Source: Bradyrhizobium manausense
Lineage (GTDB): Bacteria; Pseudomonadota; Alphaproteobacteria; Rhizobiales; Xanthobacteraceae
Length of the DNA stretch: 64,000 nucleotides
Reading direction: 5' to 3'
Assembly (NCBI RefSeq): GCF_018129685.1
Contig: NZ_JAFCLG010000021.1
Span: 32,254-96,253 of the forward strand
Position numbers and translations under genes: made by a program
Notes under the pieces: model-generated
Seen by the model: only the letters and a program-made list of their open reading frames with translations
Database searches by the model: none
Told to the model about the DNA's origin: nothing
In this document: positions 1-7,674 of the stretch, piece after piece
Numbering within the stretch: position 1 is the first letter of the stretch
Layout of the letters: every line of letters begins with the position of its first letter

Positions 1-1
1 C

Positions 2-1234
2 ACCCTGGCTGAGGGCTACAGGCCGGCTCCGAATCCTCCCCGCCTATCCAACAACGGCTACGCGCAACGGGTGCGAGATGCGCTGACGCTTGATGCTGCG
101 AATTCGGGCGAGCTGTCGCTGGCCAGCTATCAGGCAGCCGGCGAGATGCTGTTTCGCACCATTGATACCGATGCCGACAGCAAGATATCCCAGCAGGAGC
201 TGACGGACTTTCGTCGCAAAACCACGGATGCCGCGAACGAAGAGGCGCGGCTGCGAAAGCTGCGGGAACAAGCCGAGATCGCGCGCAAGAAACAAGAAGC
301 GATCGACGCCGAGCGCGCGGCCTGTGCTATTCCGAAAGCCTCCGAGACGAGCAAGGTCGTGCTATTGGGCGTCTACCAGACGGACGCGCTGTCGAGCGTC
401 ACCATCGGCTCGCAGGACAATGAAGTGCGGGCCGGTCGTATCGTGGTCGAGCCCGGCAGCGAACCGATCTACGTGGTGATCGCGAGCTATGACCCGACGA
501 TCTGGCAATTCAGCGGTGCCGTCGAGCGTGTCGAGCGCTTGGTGATGACGAGCTCGCGTACCGGTCCGGACGCCGGTGATCCGAAGCAGCCGTCTCTTGT
601 CGGCGCCACGGGAATCCCGCGTGAGCGCATCACACTGCTGGCACGATCGAACTGCTTCGGCTATTTCAGCGAAGCGCCGTCCAGCGCGTCGCTGCAGGCG
701 GCGGCCTTTGTCAACACCTCAGCCGGCAAGCAGCCGGACTTGGTTGCGACCAGATATTCGCTCGCAAGCGTCAGTATCCCCTCGGGGGCGATCGAGTCCA
801 CTGCGGATCAGCGTCAGAAGCTCGTAATCCGCAAGAGCGAGGGGACGCTCAATATCATCGGAAATCTGGCTAACGTCCTTATCCAGTCCGGTCCCAGCCG
901 GGCCAAGGAGGAGATGGAGCGCTTCTTTCCTGGCGGCGTGACCGAGATCGACCCGAATGCCGTGATCGCCAGTGCCCCTGTGACGCCCTATGACGTGCTA
1001 CCCTCGCAGGCCGGTTTAGTCCAGCTGCTGGCCAAGGGCCAGATCAGCCAGAACCGCGCCGGCGAATATGTCGTACGCGAGAAGATCCGGTTTCCGGCGC
1101 GGCTGACCGGCGCCCATTCCGTCACGTTTCTCATCATGAAGGGCGTGCCGTATCCCGACGGCGACCCAGGCCATTCCTGCGTCATTGTCGAAGGAAGCGG
1201 AGAGAGCAAGGGCGCCGGTTGTCCCTCGCGTTGA
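2..1234 (+). CDS. EF-hand domain protein, 5' end cut by window edge
   Basis: The frame is open from the first bases of the window with no stop, so the gene very probably begins upstream; a GTG at 71 is the first possible internal start. About 30 to 40 residues after that GTG lies a textbook EF-hand loop, DTDADSKISQQE, with Asp at positions 1, 3 and 5, Ile at 8 and Glu at 12, which predicts Ca2+ binding. It is followed by a charged, probably helical Arg/Glu/Lys-rich stretch and then roughly 270 residues that I do not recognise. No catalytic motif is visible in that part. The next gene lies on the opposite strand and converges. The EF-hand call is firm; the overall role is unknown. Confidence 0.75.
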   Translation, partial: TLAEGYRPAPNPPRLSNNGYAQRVRDALTLDAANSGELSLASYQAAGEMLFRTIDTDADSKISQQELTDFRRKTTDAANEEARLRKLREQAEIARKKQEAIDAERAACAIPKASETSKVVLLGVYQTDALSSVTIGSQDNEVRAGRIVVEPGSEPIYVVIASYDPTIWQFSGAVERVERLVMTSSRTGPDAGDPKQPSLVGATGIPRERITLLARSNCFGYFSEAPSSASLQAAAFVNTSAGKQPDLVATRYSLASVSIPSGAIESTADQRQKLVIRKSEGTLNIIGNLANVLIQSGPSRAKEEMERFFPGGVTEIDPNAVIASAPVTPYDVLPSQAGLVQLLAKGQISQNRAGEYVVREKIRFPARLTGAHSVTFLIMKGVPYPDGDPGHSCVIVEGSGESKGAGCPSR

Positions 1235-1267
1235 TCCGTTCGCAGCTCCTGCTGGCGTGACACATGC

Positions 1268-1594
1268 TCAGCCCGAACAGGCACTTCCGATCGCAGCCGC
1301 GATGATCATGGCGAGGCCCATGGCCTCCAGCCGCAGCCCCAGCCTGGTCGCAAGATGCACGTCCGAGGCCCTCGCCTTCCGCTGCGATTCGCGCGCATAG
1401 CCGTGCACGATGGCGTCTTGATTGAATTCGTCATGCGCCTCGTTGCTGCTGGCAAGCCCGACGCAGATCACGAGCACGCCGAACAGAGCGAGCCCGAAAA
1501 AGCCGAGCAGGGCGATCAGAAACATCGGGAACATACCGATCAGGAAGATCGGCAGCAGCGGCAACACCAGCAATATCTCGGACTGTTTTCGCAT
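1268..1594 (-). CDS. Small membrane protein, unknown function
   Basis: A protein of 108 residues if it starts at the ATG read MRKQSEILLVLPLLPIF. The frame extends upstream to 1660, but that extra N-terminus looks non-genuine. A long hydrophobic block at residues 8 to 50 fits one or two membrane segments, a charged middle follows, and a second short hydrophobic segment lies near the C-terminus (LAMIIAAAIGSACSG). No family is recognised. The gene converges on the EF-hand gene. A repeat element lies just upstream, between it and ccrM. Confidence 0.5.
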   Translation of the reverse strand: MRKQSEILLVLPLLPIFLIGMFPMFLIALLGFFGLALFGVLVICVGLASSNEAHDEFNQDAIVHGYARESQRKARASDVHLATRLGLRLEAMGLAMIIAAAIGSACSG

Positions 1595-1665
1595 GGCGGA
1601 CCCGCCGGTCGGGACACGGACTGGTCCAACGTATGTAGTCCCGGCTGTTGCGGCGTTCAAGGAGC

Positions 1666-1756
1666 CGTAGGGTGGGCAAAGCGAAGCATGCCCACCAAAG
1701 CTCTATTGCCGGGAGAGATGGTGGGCACGGCGCTTCGCGCCTTTGCCCACCCTACG
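1666..1756. repeat. Intergenic palindromic repeat, GTAGGGTGGGCAAA family, copy 1
   Basis: A 91-bp element bounded by 15-bp perfect inverted ends: CGTAGGGTGGGCAAA on the left and its reverse complement on the right. An inner GTGGGCA inverted pair is also present. Three more copies occur in this window at 27734, 34641 and 60121. It sits next to the 3' end of ccrM. Confidence 0.85.
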
Positions 1757-1769
1757 GGGTCGCGGAAAA

Positions 1770-2900
1770 CTACTCCGCCGCCATGCCGGCGCGGATCTCG
1801 GCGCGGAGCTCGTCGATCAGCTTGAGGCCCTTCTTGGTCTCGACGTGCCAGAAGGTCCAGCCATTGCAGGCCTGCGCGCCCTGCGCTACCGCGCCCATGC
1901 GGTGGATCGAGCCAACCTTGTCGCCGAACATGATGGCGCCGTCGGCACGGACCAGCGCGCCGAGCTTCTTCTTGGCGTCGAACAGTTTCGTGCCGGGCAT
2001 GATCATGCCGCGCTCGATCAGCTCGGAGAATGCCACGCGCGGTGCTTCGCGGGCTGTCATGAAGGGCGCAAGACTCTCCTCCGGCAGCGGCTCGACAGCG
2101 GCGATGCGCGCTTCCGCGGCCTTGGCGTAAGTCTTGTCGCGCTCGAAACCGATATAAGAGCGGCCGAGGCGCTTGGCGACGGCGCCGGTGGTGCCTGTGC
2201 CGTTGAAGGGATCGATCACGAGATCGCCGGGCTTCGACGACGACAGCAGCACGCGCGCGAGCAGGCCTTCCGGCTTCTGCGTCGGATGCACCTTCTTGCC
2301 GTCCGCGCCCTTGAGGCGCTCTTCGCCGGTGCAGAGCGGGATCAGCCAGTCGGAGCGCGCCTGCACGTCCTCGTTGGCCGCCTTCAGCGCTTCATAGTTG
2401 AACGTATAGCCCTTGGCTTTCTCGTCGCGCGCGGCCCAGATCATGGTCTCGTGCGCGTTGGTGAAGCGGCGGCCGCGGAAATTCGGCATCGGGTTGGTCT
2501 TGCGCCAGACGATGTCGTTCAGGAGCCAGAAGCCGAGGTCCTGCATGATCGCGCCGACGCGGAAGATGTTGTGATAGGAGCCGATCACCCAGATCGTCGC
2601 CGACGGCTTCATCGCGCGGCGCGCGGCGAGCAGCCAGGCGCGGGTGAAATCGTCATAGGCGGAGAACGAATCGAACTTGTCCCAGTCGTCGTTGACGGCG
2701 TCGACATGGGACTCGTCGGGGCGCTTGAGATCGCCCTTCAGCTGAAGATTATAGGGCGGATCGGCGAACACGAGATCGACCGAACCAGCCTCGAGCTTCG
2801 ACATCTCGGCGACGCAATCACCGAGAATGATGCTGTGCGAAGCGGACTCAAAATTTGTGCGGGGCGCCTTTGCAGACGCCCCGCGACGCGACACTACCAT
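1770..2900 (-). CDS. ccrM: Cell-cycle DNA adenine methyltransferase CcrM (GANTC)
   Basis: Adenine-N6 DNA methyltransferase of 376 aa, beta-class order. The catalytic DPPY motif is at residues 47-50 and the SAM-binding motif DPFNGTGTTG lies around residue 225. The C-terminal 90 residues (from about ARVAFSELIERG onwards) match the extra domain that sets CcrM apart from short type II methylases such as HinfI. In alphaproteobacteria CcrM methylates GANTC late in the cell cycle and is usually essential. The ATG at 2900 has no strong Shine-Dalgarno; a GACTC (GANTC) abuts it and another lies 9 bp further upstream, which suggests methylation-sensitive self-control. The gene stands alone as an orphan methylase with no restriction partner nearby. 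Confidence 0.95.
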   Translation of the reverse strand: MVVSRRGASAKAPRTNFESASHSIILGDCVAEMSKLEAGSVDLVFADPPYNLQLKGDLKRPDESHVDAVNDDWDKFDSFSAYDDFTRAWLLAARRAMKPSATIWVIGSYHNIFRVGAIMQDLGFWLLNDIVWRKTNPMPNFRGRRFTNAHETMIWAARDEKAKGYTFNYEALKAANEDVQARSDWLIPLCTGEERLKGADGKKVHPTQKPEGLLARVLLSSSKPGDLVIDPFNGTGTTGAVAKRLGRSYIGFERDKTYAKAAEARIAAVEPLPEESLAPFMTAREAPRVAFSELIERGMIMPGTKLFDAKKKLGALVRADGAIMFGDKVGSIHRMGAVAQGAQACNGWTFWHVETKKGLKLIDELRAEIRAGMAAE

Positions 2901-2919
2901 GACTCAAGAACTCTGACTC
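2901..2919 (-). promoter_or_regulatory. Two GANTC sites touching the ccrM start
   Basis: GACTC at 2901-2905 immediately precedes the ccrM start codon and a second GACTC lies at 2915-2919; a third is inside the gene at 2845-2849. In Caulobacter the ccrM leader carries paired GANTC sites whose methylation lowers transcription. The sites are visible directly; the regulatory role is inferred by analogy. Confidence 0.5.
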
Positions 2920-2982
2920 AGGCGACGCTGTCGGCGACGCGGGACCAAACAACCGACTGGCCGTTACAATGAAGCGGCAAAG

Positions 2983-2997
2983 TAAAAATGGGCTTAA
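2983..2997 (-). promoter_or_regulatory. Possible CtrA half-site pair upstream of ccrM
   Basis: Read on the minus strand this is TTAA-N7-TTTA, one base off the CtrA consensus TTAA-N7-TTAA, about 83-97 bases upstream of the ccrM start. CtrA activates ccrM in Caulobacter. One imperfect match in an AT-richer stretch is weak evidence. Confidence 0.3.
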
Positions 2998-3316
2998 CCC
3001 GCCGCTTTCGTGAGCAGATCGCGCATCGCATGTGGCGCGCGGTTCGCGGCGCGCAAGAGCCGTGTTTTACAGTGTGTTTCGCGTCATGTCGTGTTCGGAA
3101 GGTCGCCCGTGTTGCAAAAGACTCTCGAATTTCTCTCGGAAAAAAATGCTTGGCCCTCGGAAAAAATTGCAGGCGTCGCACGCTGTCGCACTAGGCAATA
3201 ATTGCCGAGCGGGATATTGATTAACGCAATGGAAATTTTACGTCTGTGGCGCGTTGAGCTTTTCTCGCTTCTGCGTGCCCATGCCATGCAAATCGACGAC
3301 CTGAGGGAAACCCGCC

Positions 3317-4249
3317 ATGCGCTACGATGATTTCCGCCGCAGCGACGACATCGAGGATCGTCGCGACGACAGTGGCGGCGGTGGTGGCGGCGGATTCGGC
3401 CTTCCCATGGGTGGGGGCGGCCTCGGCATCGGCACCATCATCGTGCTTGGCCTGGTCGGCTATGCCTTCGGCATCGATCCGCGTATTCTGATCGGCGGCG
3501 CCGAGATCCTCACCGGTGGCGGCAGCCAGGCGCCGAGCTACCAGAGCGACCGTCCGTCCCAGGCCAAGCGCGGCGCGCCGACCGACGAGATGGGCAGCAT
3601 GATCTCGGGCATCCTCGGCGAGATCGACGATCGCTGGAGCGAGCAGTTCGCGGCCAGTGGCAAGTCCTACACCGGTCCGAAGGTCGTGCTGTTCCGCAAC
3701 GCCACCAATGGCGGCCGCTGCGGCCGGGCGGAGTCGGCGATGGGACCGTTCTACTGCCCGCCGGACCGCACCATCTTCCTCGACACCGGTTTCTTCCGCG
3801 AGGTCGAGACCCGCTTCCATGGCTGCCAGGGCAACGCGTGTAAATACACCTCCGCCTATATCATCGCGCATGAGGCTGGCCATCACATCCAGAACCTGCT
3901 GGGCATCATCCCGAAGGTGACGGAGTTGCAGCAGCAGGCCGGCAGCAAGGCCGAAGCCAACGCGCTGCAGGTGAAGGTCGAGCTGCAGGCCGATTGTCTC
4001 TCCGGCATGTGGACCAATCTTGAACAGAAGAAGCGCCCGAACTTCCTCGAGGCCGGCGACATCGATGCCGCGCTGACCACGGCGTCTGCGATCGGCGACG
4101 ATACGCTGCAGCGCCAGGCCACCGGCCGCGTGGTGCCCGACTCCTTTACCCACGGCTCGGCCGCGCAGCGCAAGCAGTGGTTCATGACCGGCTATCAGCA
4201 GGGCACCCTGAACGCCTGCAACACCTTTGCGCCGGGCGCGGTGCGGTAG
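3317..4249 (+). CDS. ypfJ: YpfJ-family neutral zinc metallopeptidase
   Basis: A 310-aa member of the putative neutral zinc metallopeptidase family (COG2321). The N-terminus is charged, then Gly-rich (about residues 19-38), followed by a single hydrophobic anchor (GIGTIIVLGLVGYAFGI, about 37-53). The zinc-binding HEAGHH motif is at residues 185-190, with a probable third ligand in the later helix ELQADCLSG. Cysteine-containing segments RCGRAES and FYCPP precede the active site, as is typical. The architecture predicts an inner-membrane-anchored protein with its catalytic domain outside the cytoplasm. The substrate is unknown for the family. It is downstream of a divergent promoter region and followed by a perfect palindrome. 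Confidence 0.9.
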   Translation: MRYDDFRRSDDIEDRRDDSGGGGGGGFGLPMGGGGLGIGTIIVLGLVGYAFGIDPRILIGGAEILTGGGSQAPSYQSDRPSQAKRGAPTDEMGSMISGILGEIDDRWSEQFAASGKSYTGPKVVLFRNATNGGRCGRAESAMGPFYCPPDRTIFLDTGFFREVETRFHGCQGNACKYTSAYIIAHEAGHHIQNLLGIIPKVTELQQQAGSKAEANALQVKVELQADCLSGMWTNLEQKKRPNFLEAGDIDAALTTASAIGDDTLQRQATGRVVPDSFTHGSAAQRKQWFMTGYQQGTLNACNTFAPGAVR

Positions 4250-4270
4250 TTATCCGTCACGGGCCGTTGT

Positions 4271-4316
4271 CCGTCATCCCGGGACGCACGCACTTGCGTT
4301 CGTCCCGGGATGACGG
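4271..4316. repeat. 16-bp perfect inverted repeat (REP-like)
   Basis: CCGTCATCCCGGGACG at 4271-4286 is matched by its exact reverse complement at 4301-4316 around a 14-nt centre. The arms resemble the GTCAT-CCCGGG intergenic repeats common in Bradyrhizobium. It could also end transcription of the zinc peptidase gene, but no T-run follows. Confidence 0.7.
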
Positions 4317-4347
4317 CGGCGGGTGCGGAAACAGGAGTGAAACCGCA

Positions 4348-4908
4348 ATGTCGATCGACGAATCCAGACAGTTCATCCCGCTCAATATCGCAGTGCTCAC
4401 CGTCTCCGACACGCGTGCGCTTGCAGATGACAAATCCGGCCAGACGCTCGTCGATCGTCTCACGGCGGCCGGCCATCATCTCGCCGCGCGCGAACTCGTC
4501 ACTGATGATGTCGAGGCGATCCGCGCCGTCATCCGCCGCTGGATTTCGGACGCCGGCGTCGACGTCGTCATCACCACGGGCGGCACCGGCTTCACCGGGC
4601 GCGATGTCACGCCGGAAGCGATCGAGCCGCTGTTCGAGAAGCGCATGGATGGTTTCTCCATCGCCTTCCACATGCTGAGCCACGCCAAGATCGGCACGTC
4701 GACGATCCAGAGCCGCGCCACCGCGGGCGTAGCTGGTGCGACCTACATCTTCTGCCTGCCGGGTTCGCCCGGCGCCTGCCGCGACGGCTGGGACGGCATC
4801 CTCGCGGCGCAGCTCGACTACCGCACGCGTCCCTGCAATTTCGTCGAGATCATGCCGCGCCTCGACGAGCATCTGCGGAGGCCGAAGGCGCAAGGCGCGA
4901 CGGTATGA
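4348..4908 (+). CDS. moaB: Molybdenum cofactor biosynthesis protein B
   Basis: A 186-aa MoaB/MogA-fold protein of molybdopterin biosynthesis. The ATG at 4348 is chosen because CAGGAG lies 10 bases upstream; the open frame continues further but crosses the palindrome. The family signature TTGGTGFTGRDVTPEAIEPL is present around residue 75, followed by the SRATAGV and FCLPGSPGACRDGW segments of the substrate pocket. MoaB-type proteins adenylylate molybdopterin, or are paralogues of enzymes that do, before Mo insertion. No other moa gene is nearby, so it is a stand-alone copy. Confidence 0.92.
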   Translation: MSIDESRQFIPLNIAVLTVSDTRALADDKSGQTLVDRLTAAGHHLAARELVTDDVEAIRAVIRRWISDAGVDVVITTGGTGFTGRDVTPEAIEPLFEKRMDGFSIAFHMLSHAKIGTSTIQSRATAGVAGATYIFCLPGSPGACRDGWDGILAAQLDYRTRPCNFVEIMPRLDEHLRRPKAQGATV

Positions 4909-4933
4909 GCACTCCTCTTCTCGTCTCGCGCAG

Positions 4934-5863
4934 CTACAGATCCCGCTCCCAGGTCTCGCCGATCAGGTCCTGCCCGAAGCTGCGATGCGGTTTCGTCGCG
5001 ACCAGCTCGAACCCGGCGCTCTTGTAGATGCCGCGCGCGGCGACCAGAATGCTCTGCGTCCACAGCGTCATCCTGCGGTAGCCGCGCTCGCGCGCGCCAT
5101 TGATGCACTGCTCGACCAGGGCGCGGCCGACGCCGAGGCCGCGTGCTTTCTTCTCCACCTGCAACAGGCGGAGTTTTGCGACCTCGTCCGTGGCCTTGAC
5201 CAGAAACACCGAGCCGACCGGCTCACCACCGACTTCCGCGATCCAGCAGTGTTCGCGTGCGGCATCGTAGGTCTTGATGAACTGCGCGCAGATCTCGGCG
5301 ACCAGCGCCTCGTAGCTGATGTCCCAACCGTAGTCCGCGGCATAGGCAGCCGCCTGCCTGGAGATGACCCAGCCCATGTCGCCGACGCGATGGCTGCGCA
5401 GCACGACGGTCGCCGGCTGGCTCTGGCGTTGCTCGAGCAACGTCTCGATGGTCGCCATCGCCTGCGTGAGCCGCGTCGCATCGCCGGCCGATAGCGGGGC
5501 CAGCAGGGCGGCGACCTCATTCTGCGAGCCTTGGTCCAGCTTGGCGAAGGTCTGGCGACCCTTCGCAGTGAGGCTGAGCTGGTACTGCCGGCGATCCGCG
5601 GGCAGGGGCGTTCGTGTGATCAGCCCTTTTTCGTCGAAGCCTTGGACGATGCGGCTGAGATAGCCGGGATCGAGCCCGAGTTCGGTGCCGATCTCCTTTG
5701 CCGCAACCTCGTCGCGATGGGCGAGCTCATAGAGCACCCGCGCCTCGCTGAGCGAGAACGGGCTCTGTCCAAGGTGCTGGTCGAGCACGCCAAGCTTGCG
5801 GGTGTAGAAGCGGTTGAAGGCGCGAACCGCGGCGATCTGGTCGTCGGGACCGGTATCAGGCAT
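4934..5863 (-). CDS. MarR-type regulator fused to GNAT acetyltransferase
   Basis: A 309-aa fusion. Residues 1-145 form a MarR winged helix (LSEARVLYELAHRD, then KEIGTELGLDPGYLSRIVQGFDEKG as recognition helix, and a DRRQYQLSLT wing). Residues 155-309 form a GNAT domain with the acetyl-CoA loop RGLGVGRAL and the C-terminal ARGIYKSAGFELV element. Fusions of this type are known in alphaproteobacteria, but the acetyl acceptor is usually unknown. A highly symmetric palindrome lies 12 bases upstream of the start codon, so the protein probably represses itself. The gene converges on moaB and its promoter faces the end of a glycosyltransferase gene. Confidence 0.9.
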   Translation of the reverse strand: MPDTGPDDQIAAVRAFNRFYTRKLGVLDQHLGQSPFSLSEARVLYELAHRDEVAAKEIGTELGLDPGYLSRIVQGFDEKGLITRTPLPADRRQYQLSLTAKGRQTFAKLDQGSQNEVAALLAPLSAGDATRLTQAMATIETLLEQRQSQPATVVLRSHRVGDMGWVISRQAAAYAADYGWDISYEALVAEICAQFIKTYDAAREHCWIAEVGGEPVGSVFLVKATDEVAKLRLLQVEKKARGLGVGRALVEQCINGARERGYRRMTLWTQSILVAARGIYKSAGFELVATKPHRSFGQDLIGETWERDL

Positions 5864-5875
5864 GGGGACACCTCG

Positions 5876-5917
5876 ATACTTGCCATTGTCAAATAACTAT
5901 TTGACTTTAGCAAGTAT
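5876..5917 (-). promoter_or_regulatory. Nested double palindrome, probable MarR operator
   Basis: Two concentric inverted repeats share one centre. The outer arms are ATACTTGC (5876-5883) and GCAAGTAT (5910-5917); the inner arms are TCAAATA (5889-5895) and TATTTGA (5898-5904). Both spacers between outer and inner arms are 5 nt and the central spacer is 2 nt. It lies between the MarR-GNAT start codon and the end of the upstream gene. Operator function is inferred from position and symmetry. Confidence 0.75.
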
Positions 5918-5925
5918 TAGATGCG

Positions 5926-6501
5926 TCACCCGACCATGACGATCCGGCTGCGCAGCAGTGTTCGGGAGGAGCGGCCGAGCCGCCTGAGCAGCCGCGCTTC
6001 GGACCGGCGGGCCTGCGGCGGATAGCCGCCGAGCCGGTCATAATGGTCGCGCGCGATCAAAAGCCCCTCATCGCCGAGAGGGCCGACCAGCTTGCGCGCC
6101 ACGGACCAGAGGATATCGCGGAACCCGGTATCGGCGTAGGGCGAGCGCGCGTAACGGAAGACGGCGGCGCGATCCCGGCCGCTGGCCGCGACGGCCTGGA
6201 TGAACTGGGTGGTCTCCTCGATCCAGCCGGTGTCCAGCACGGCGCCGGCAGGCAGGAACATCAGCCAGGGCGAACGGGCCTGGAGCGCGCCGGCGGCCAG
6301 CGCGGCGCCTTGCGAATGTCCCTCGTAGCCGATGAAACGGCAGCCGGCGACGTCGGCAACGCGCTCGATGACGCCATTGCGGGTGCCGTCGACCAGCAGA
6401 ACTTCCTTGATCAGGCCCGCAGCGGCGCCGGGGACCAGTGCGGCCAGAGTTGCGACCGCCGTCTGTTCGACGCCTTCGGTCGGAATGATGACGCTCAGCA
6501 T
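5926..6501 (-). CDS. Short family 2-like glycosyltransferase
   Basis: A 191-aa protein beginning MLSVIIPTEG, the usual first strand of a GT-A glycosyltransferase. It continues with EVLLVDGTRNGVIERV in the position of the nucleotide-sugar motif, then GAALAAGALQARSPWLMFLPAGAVLD, which corresponds to the region around the DxD motif, although a clear DxD is not seen. It is shorter than usual family 2 enzymes, there is no membrane anchor, and the C-terminus is Arg-rich. Substrate is unknown. A TTATGA-N5-TCATAA palindrome lies about 41 bases upstream. Its 3' end is close to the MarR operator. Confidence 0.7.
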   Translation of the reverse strand: MLSVIIPTEGVEQTAVATLAALVPGAAAGLIKEVLLVDGTRNGVIERVADVAGCRFIGYEGHSQGAALAAGALQARSPWLMFLPAGAVLDTGWIEETTQFIQAVAASGRDRAAVFRYARSPYADTGFRDILWSVARKLVGPLGDEGLLIARDHYDRLGGYPPQARRSEARLLRRLGRSSRTLLRSRIVMVG

Positions 6502-6834
6502 TGAGACTTCGATGTCCGCACTTCGGGAGAAGCGTAGCTCGTTATGATATTGTCATAAACACGCTGCGGTGCCGAGCGCAAATTTCCACCAGCCTTTGGC
6601 CATGCGATGGTAAACCGCCGCCAGTCCATCGCAGCCGAATGTGTCGCCTGCAGGGTGGTCATGTTGCCGAATGTTTCGGGCTATTCCGCCCCCCGTGAGC
6701 CCAACCTGGCGCTTTCTTTCCACTGATCTCGCCAGGGCGAGGCTGTACTTTTCGCAAGGCTGCATTGGCAGTCTGACATAGACCCTCGACGGGAAAAACA
6801 TGCATTCGCCGATGCCCAGAACGAGATATGTCCC
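6502..6834. other. Divergent intergenic region with a short palindrome
   Basis: A 333-bp region between the divergent glycosyltransferase and DUF155 genes. TTATGA (6542-6547) and TCATAA (6553-6558) form a perfect 6-bp inverted repeat with a 5-nt spacer, 41 bases upstream of the glycosyltransferase start. I see no convincing gene. Confidence 0.5.
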
Positions 6835-7674
6835 ATGAATGCCGATCAACTTTCCGTTGGTGCGCCGTCACCATCGCCGAAGCCGGAGGCGGCGCCGACC
6901 TTGCGGATCCGCGCCGTGATGCTGGGCGAACGCATCAATGCGTCGGGACTCGAGATCGGTCCGGTGGTGTCCTCGACGCCCGCCGCCTTTCGGGTCCATG
7001 CCGGCCTCGCCGTGATCTTCCGCTACGGTGTCGTGGTGCTGATCGGTCTGCTTCCCTCGGAAGAGAAGGTATTGCTCGACAGCCTGAAGTCCCGCGTCAC
7101 CGGCGAACTCAGCCCTCATGAAGAAGAGACCGCGCAAGCGCAGCTCTGCAAGGACGAAAACGCCGAGGCGATCCAGCCGGGCGGACCGATCAATCTCTCG
7201 AAATTTTCCGACGAGCGTTTGCTGCTGATCGCGGACGCACTCGCCAAGAGCACGTCGCTGGCGCGCGACGAGCGGCGCGTCGCTGCCGTTTTCGATGTCA
7301 TCGAACCCTTTGCGCGCGAACTCGCGGAGAAAGGCCGGACCTCGCGGCGCCGCAAGGGCATCCTGCAACTGATCGGCAATGCGTTGCTGGTGCAGCAGCG
7401 GGTCGCCGGCCGTGTCGCGGTTGCCGAAAAGCCGGACGCGCTCTGGGAAAGGCCGCAGCTCGACCGTCTCTATGCGCGCCTTGAAGACGAATACGAGCTG
7501 AAGGAGCGCCTCGATACGCTCGAGCGCAAGATCACGGTCATCGCGGAAACCGCAGATGCACTCACTGACATCATCGACACCCAGCGCTCGCTGCGCCTCG
7601 AAATCGCGGTGGTGGTGCTGATCGTGATGGAGGTTGTGATCGGCTGCTTCCAGATCTTTGCCGGGATTCACTGA
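6835..7674 (+). CDS. DUF155 (Rmd1/YagE, RMND1-like) membrane protein
   Basis: A 279-aa protein of COG1723 (DUF155), the family of yeast Rmd1 and human RMND1. The conserved core runs from about residue 55 (FRYGVVVLIGLLPSEE) through the coiled helical region ERLLLIADALAKSTSLARDER. The hallmark C-terminus has a coiled segment (LEDEYELKERLDTLERKI) followed by the tail DIIDTQRSLRLEI and a single transmembrane helix (VVVLIVMEVVIGCFQIFAG). The bacterial role is unknown. The last 204 bases are duplicated, with a frameshift, at 11346-11547. The stop codon lies 4 nt past that of the convergent PpdK-like gene, so the two genes overlap tail to tail by 7 bp. Confidence 0.9.
   Translation: MNADQLSVGAPSPSPKPEAAPTLRIRAVMLGERINASGLEIGPVVSSTPAAFRVHAGLAVIFRYGVVVLIGLLPSEEKVLLDSLKSRVTGELSPHEEETAQAQLCKDENAEAIQPGGPINLSKFSDERLLLIADALAKSTSLARDERRVAAVFDVIEPFARELAEKGRTSRRRKGILQLIGNALLVQQRVAGRVAVAEKPDALWERPQLDRLYARLEDEYELKERLDTLERKITVIAETADALTDIIDTQRSLRLEIAVVVLIVMEVVIGCFQIFAGIH
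7471..7674 (+). repeat. Direct repeat copy 1 (3' end of DUF155 gene)
   Basis: The final 204 nt of the DUF155 gene, from TATGCGCGCC to the stop codon, recur at 11346-11547 in the same orientation with about a dozen substitutions and a net 2-nt loss. The two copies bracket the PpdK-like/DUF47-like operon. Confidence 0.9.

Larger units (their letters stand above)
2901..3316. other. Divergent intergenic region between ccrM and ypfJ
   Basis: A 416-bp region that presumably holds both promoters. It is locally AT-richer than its surroundings, notably at 3120-3240. Short open frames exist on the plus strand from 2988, but they overlap in several frames and look like chance. Apart from the GANTC sites and the CtrA-like site I see nothing further. 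Confidence 0.6.

Noticed and set aside
1743..2972. A 409-codon frame opposite ccrM
   Set aside because: The minus strand encodes intact CcrM motifs, so this is a shadow frame.
2988..3194. Short frames in the ccrM-ypfJ gap
   Set aside because: Three overlapping frames of about 65 codons share the region, with no ribosome site or protein-like pattern.
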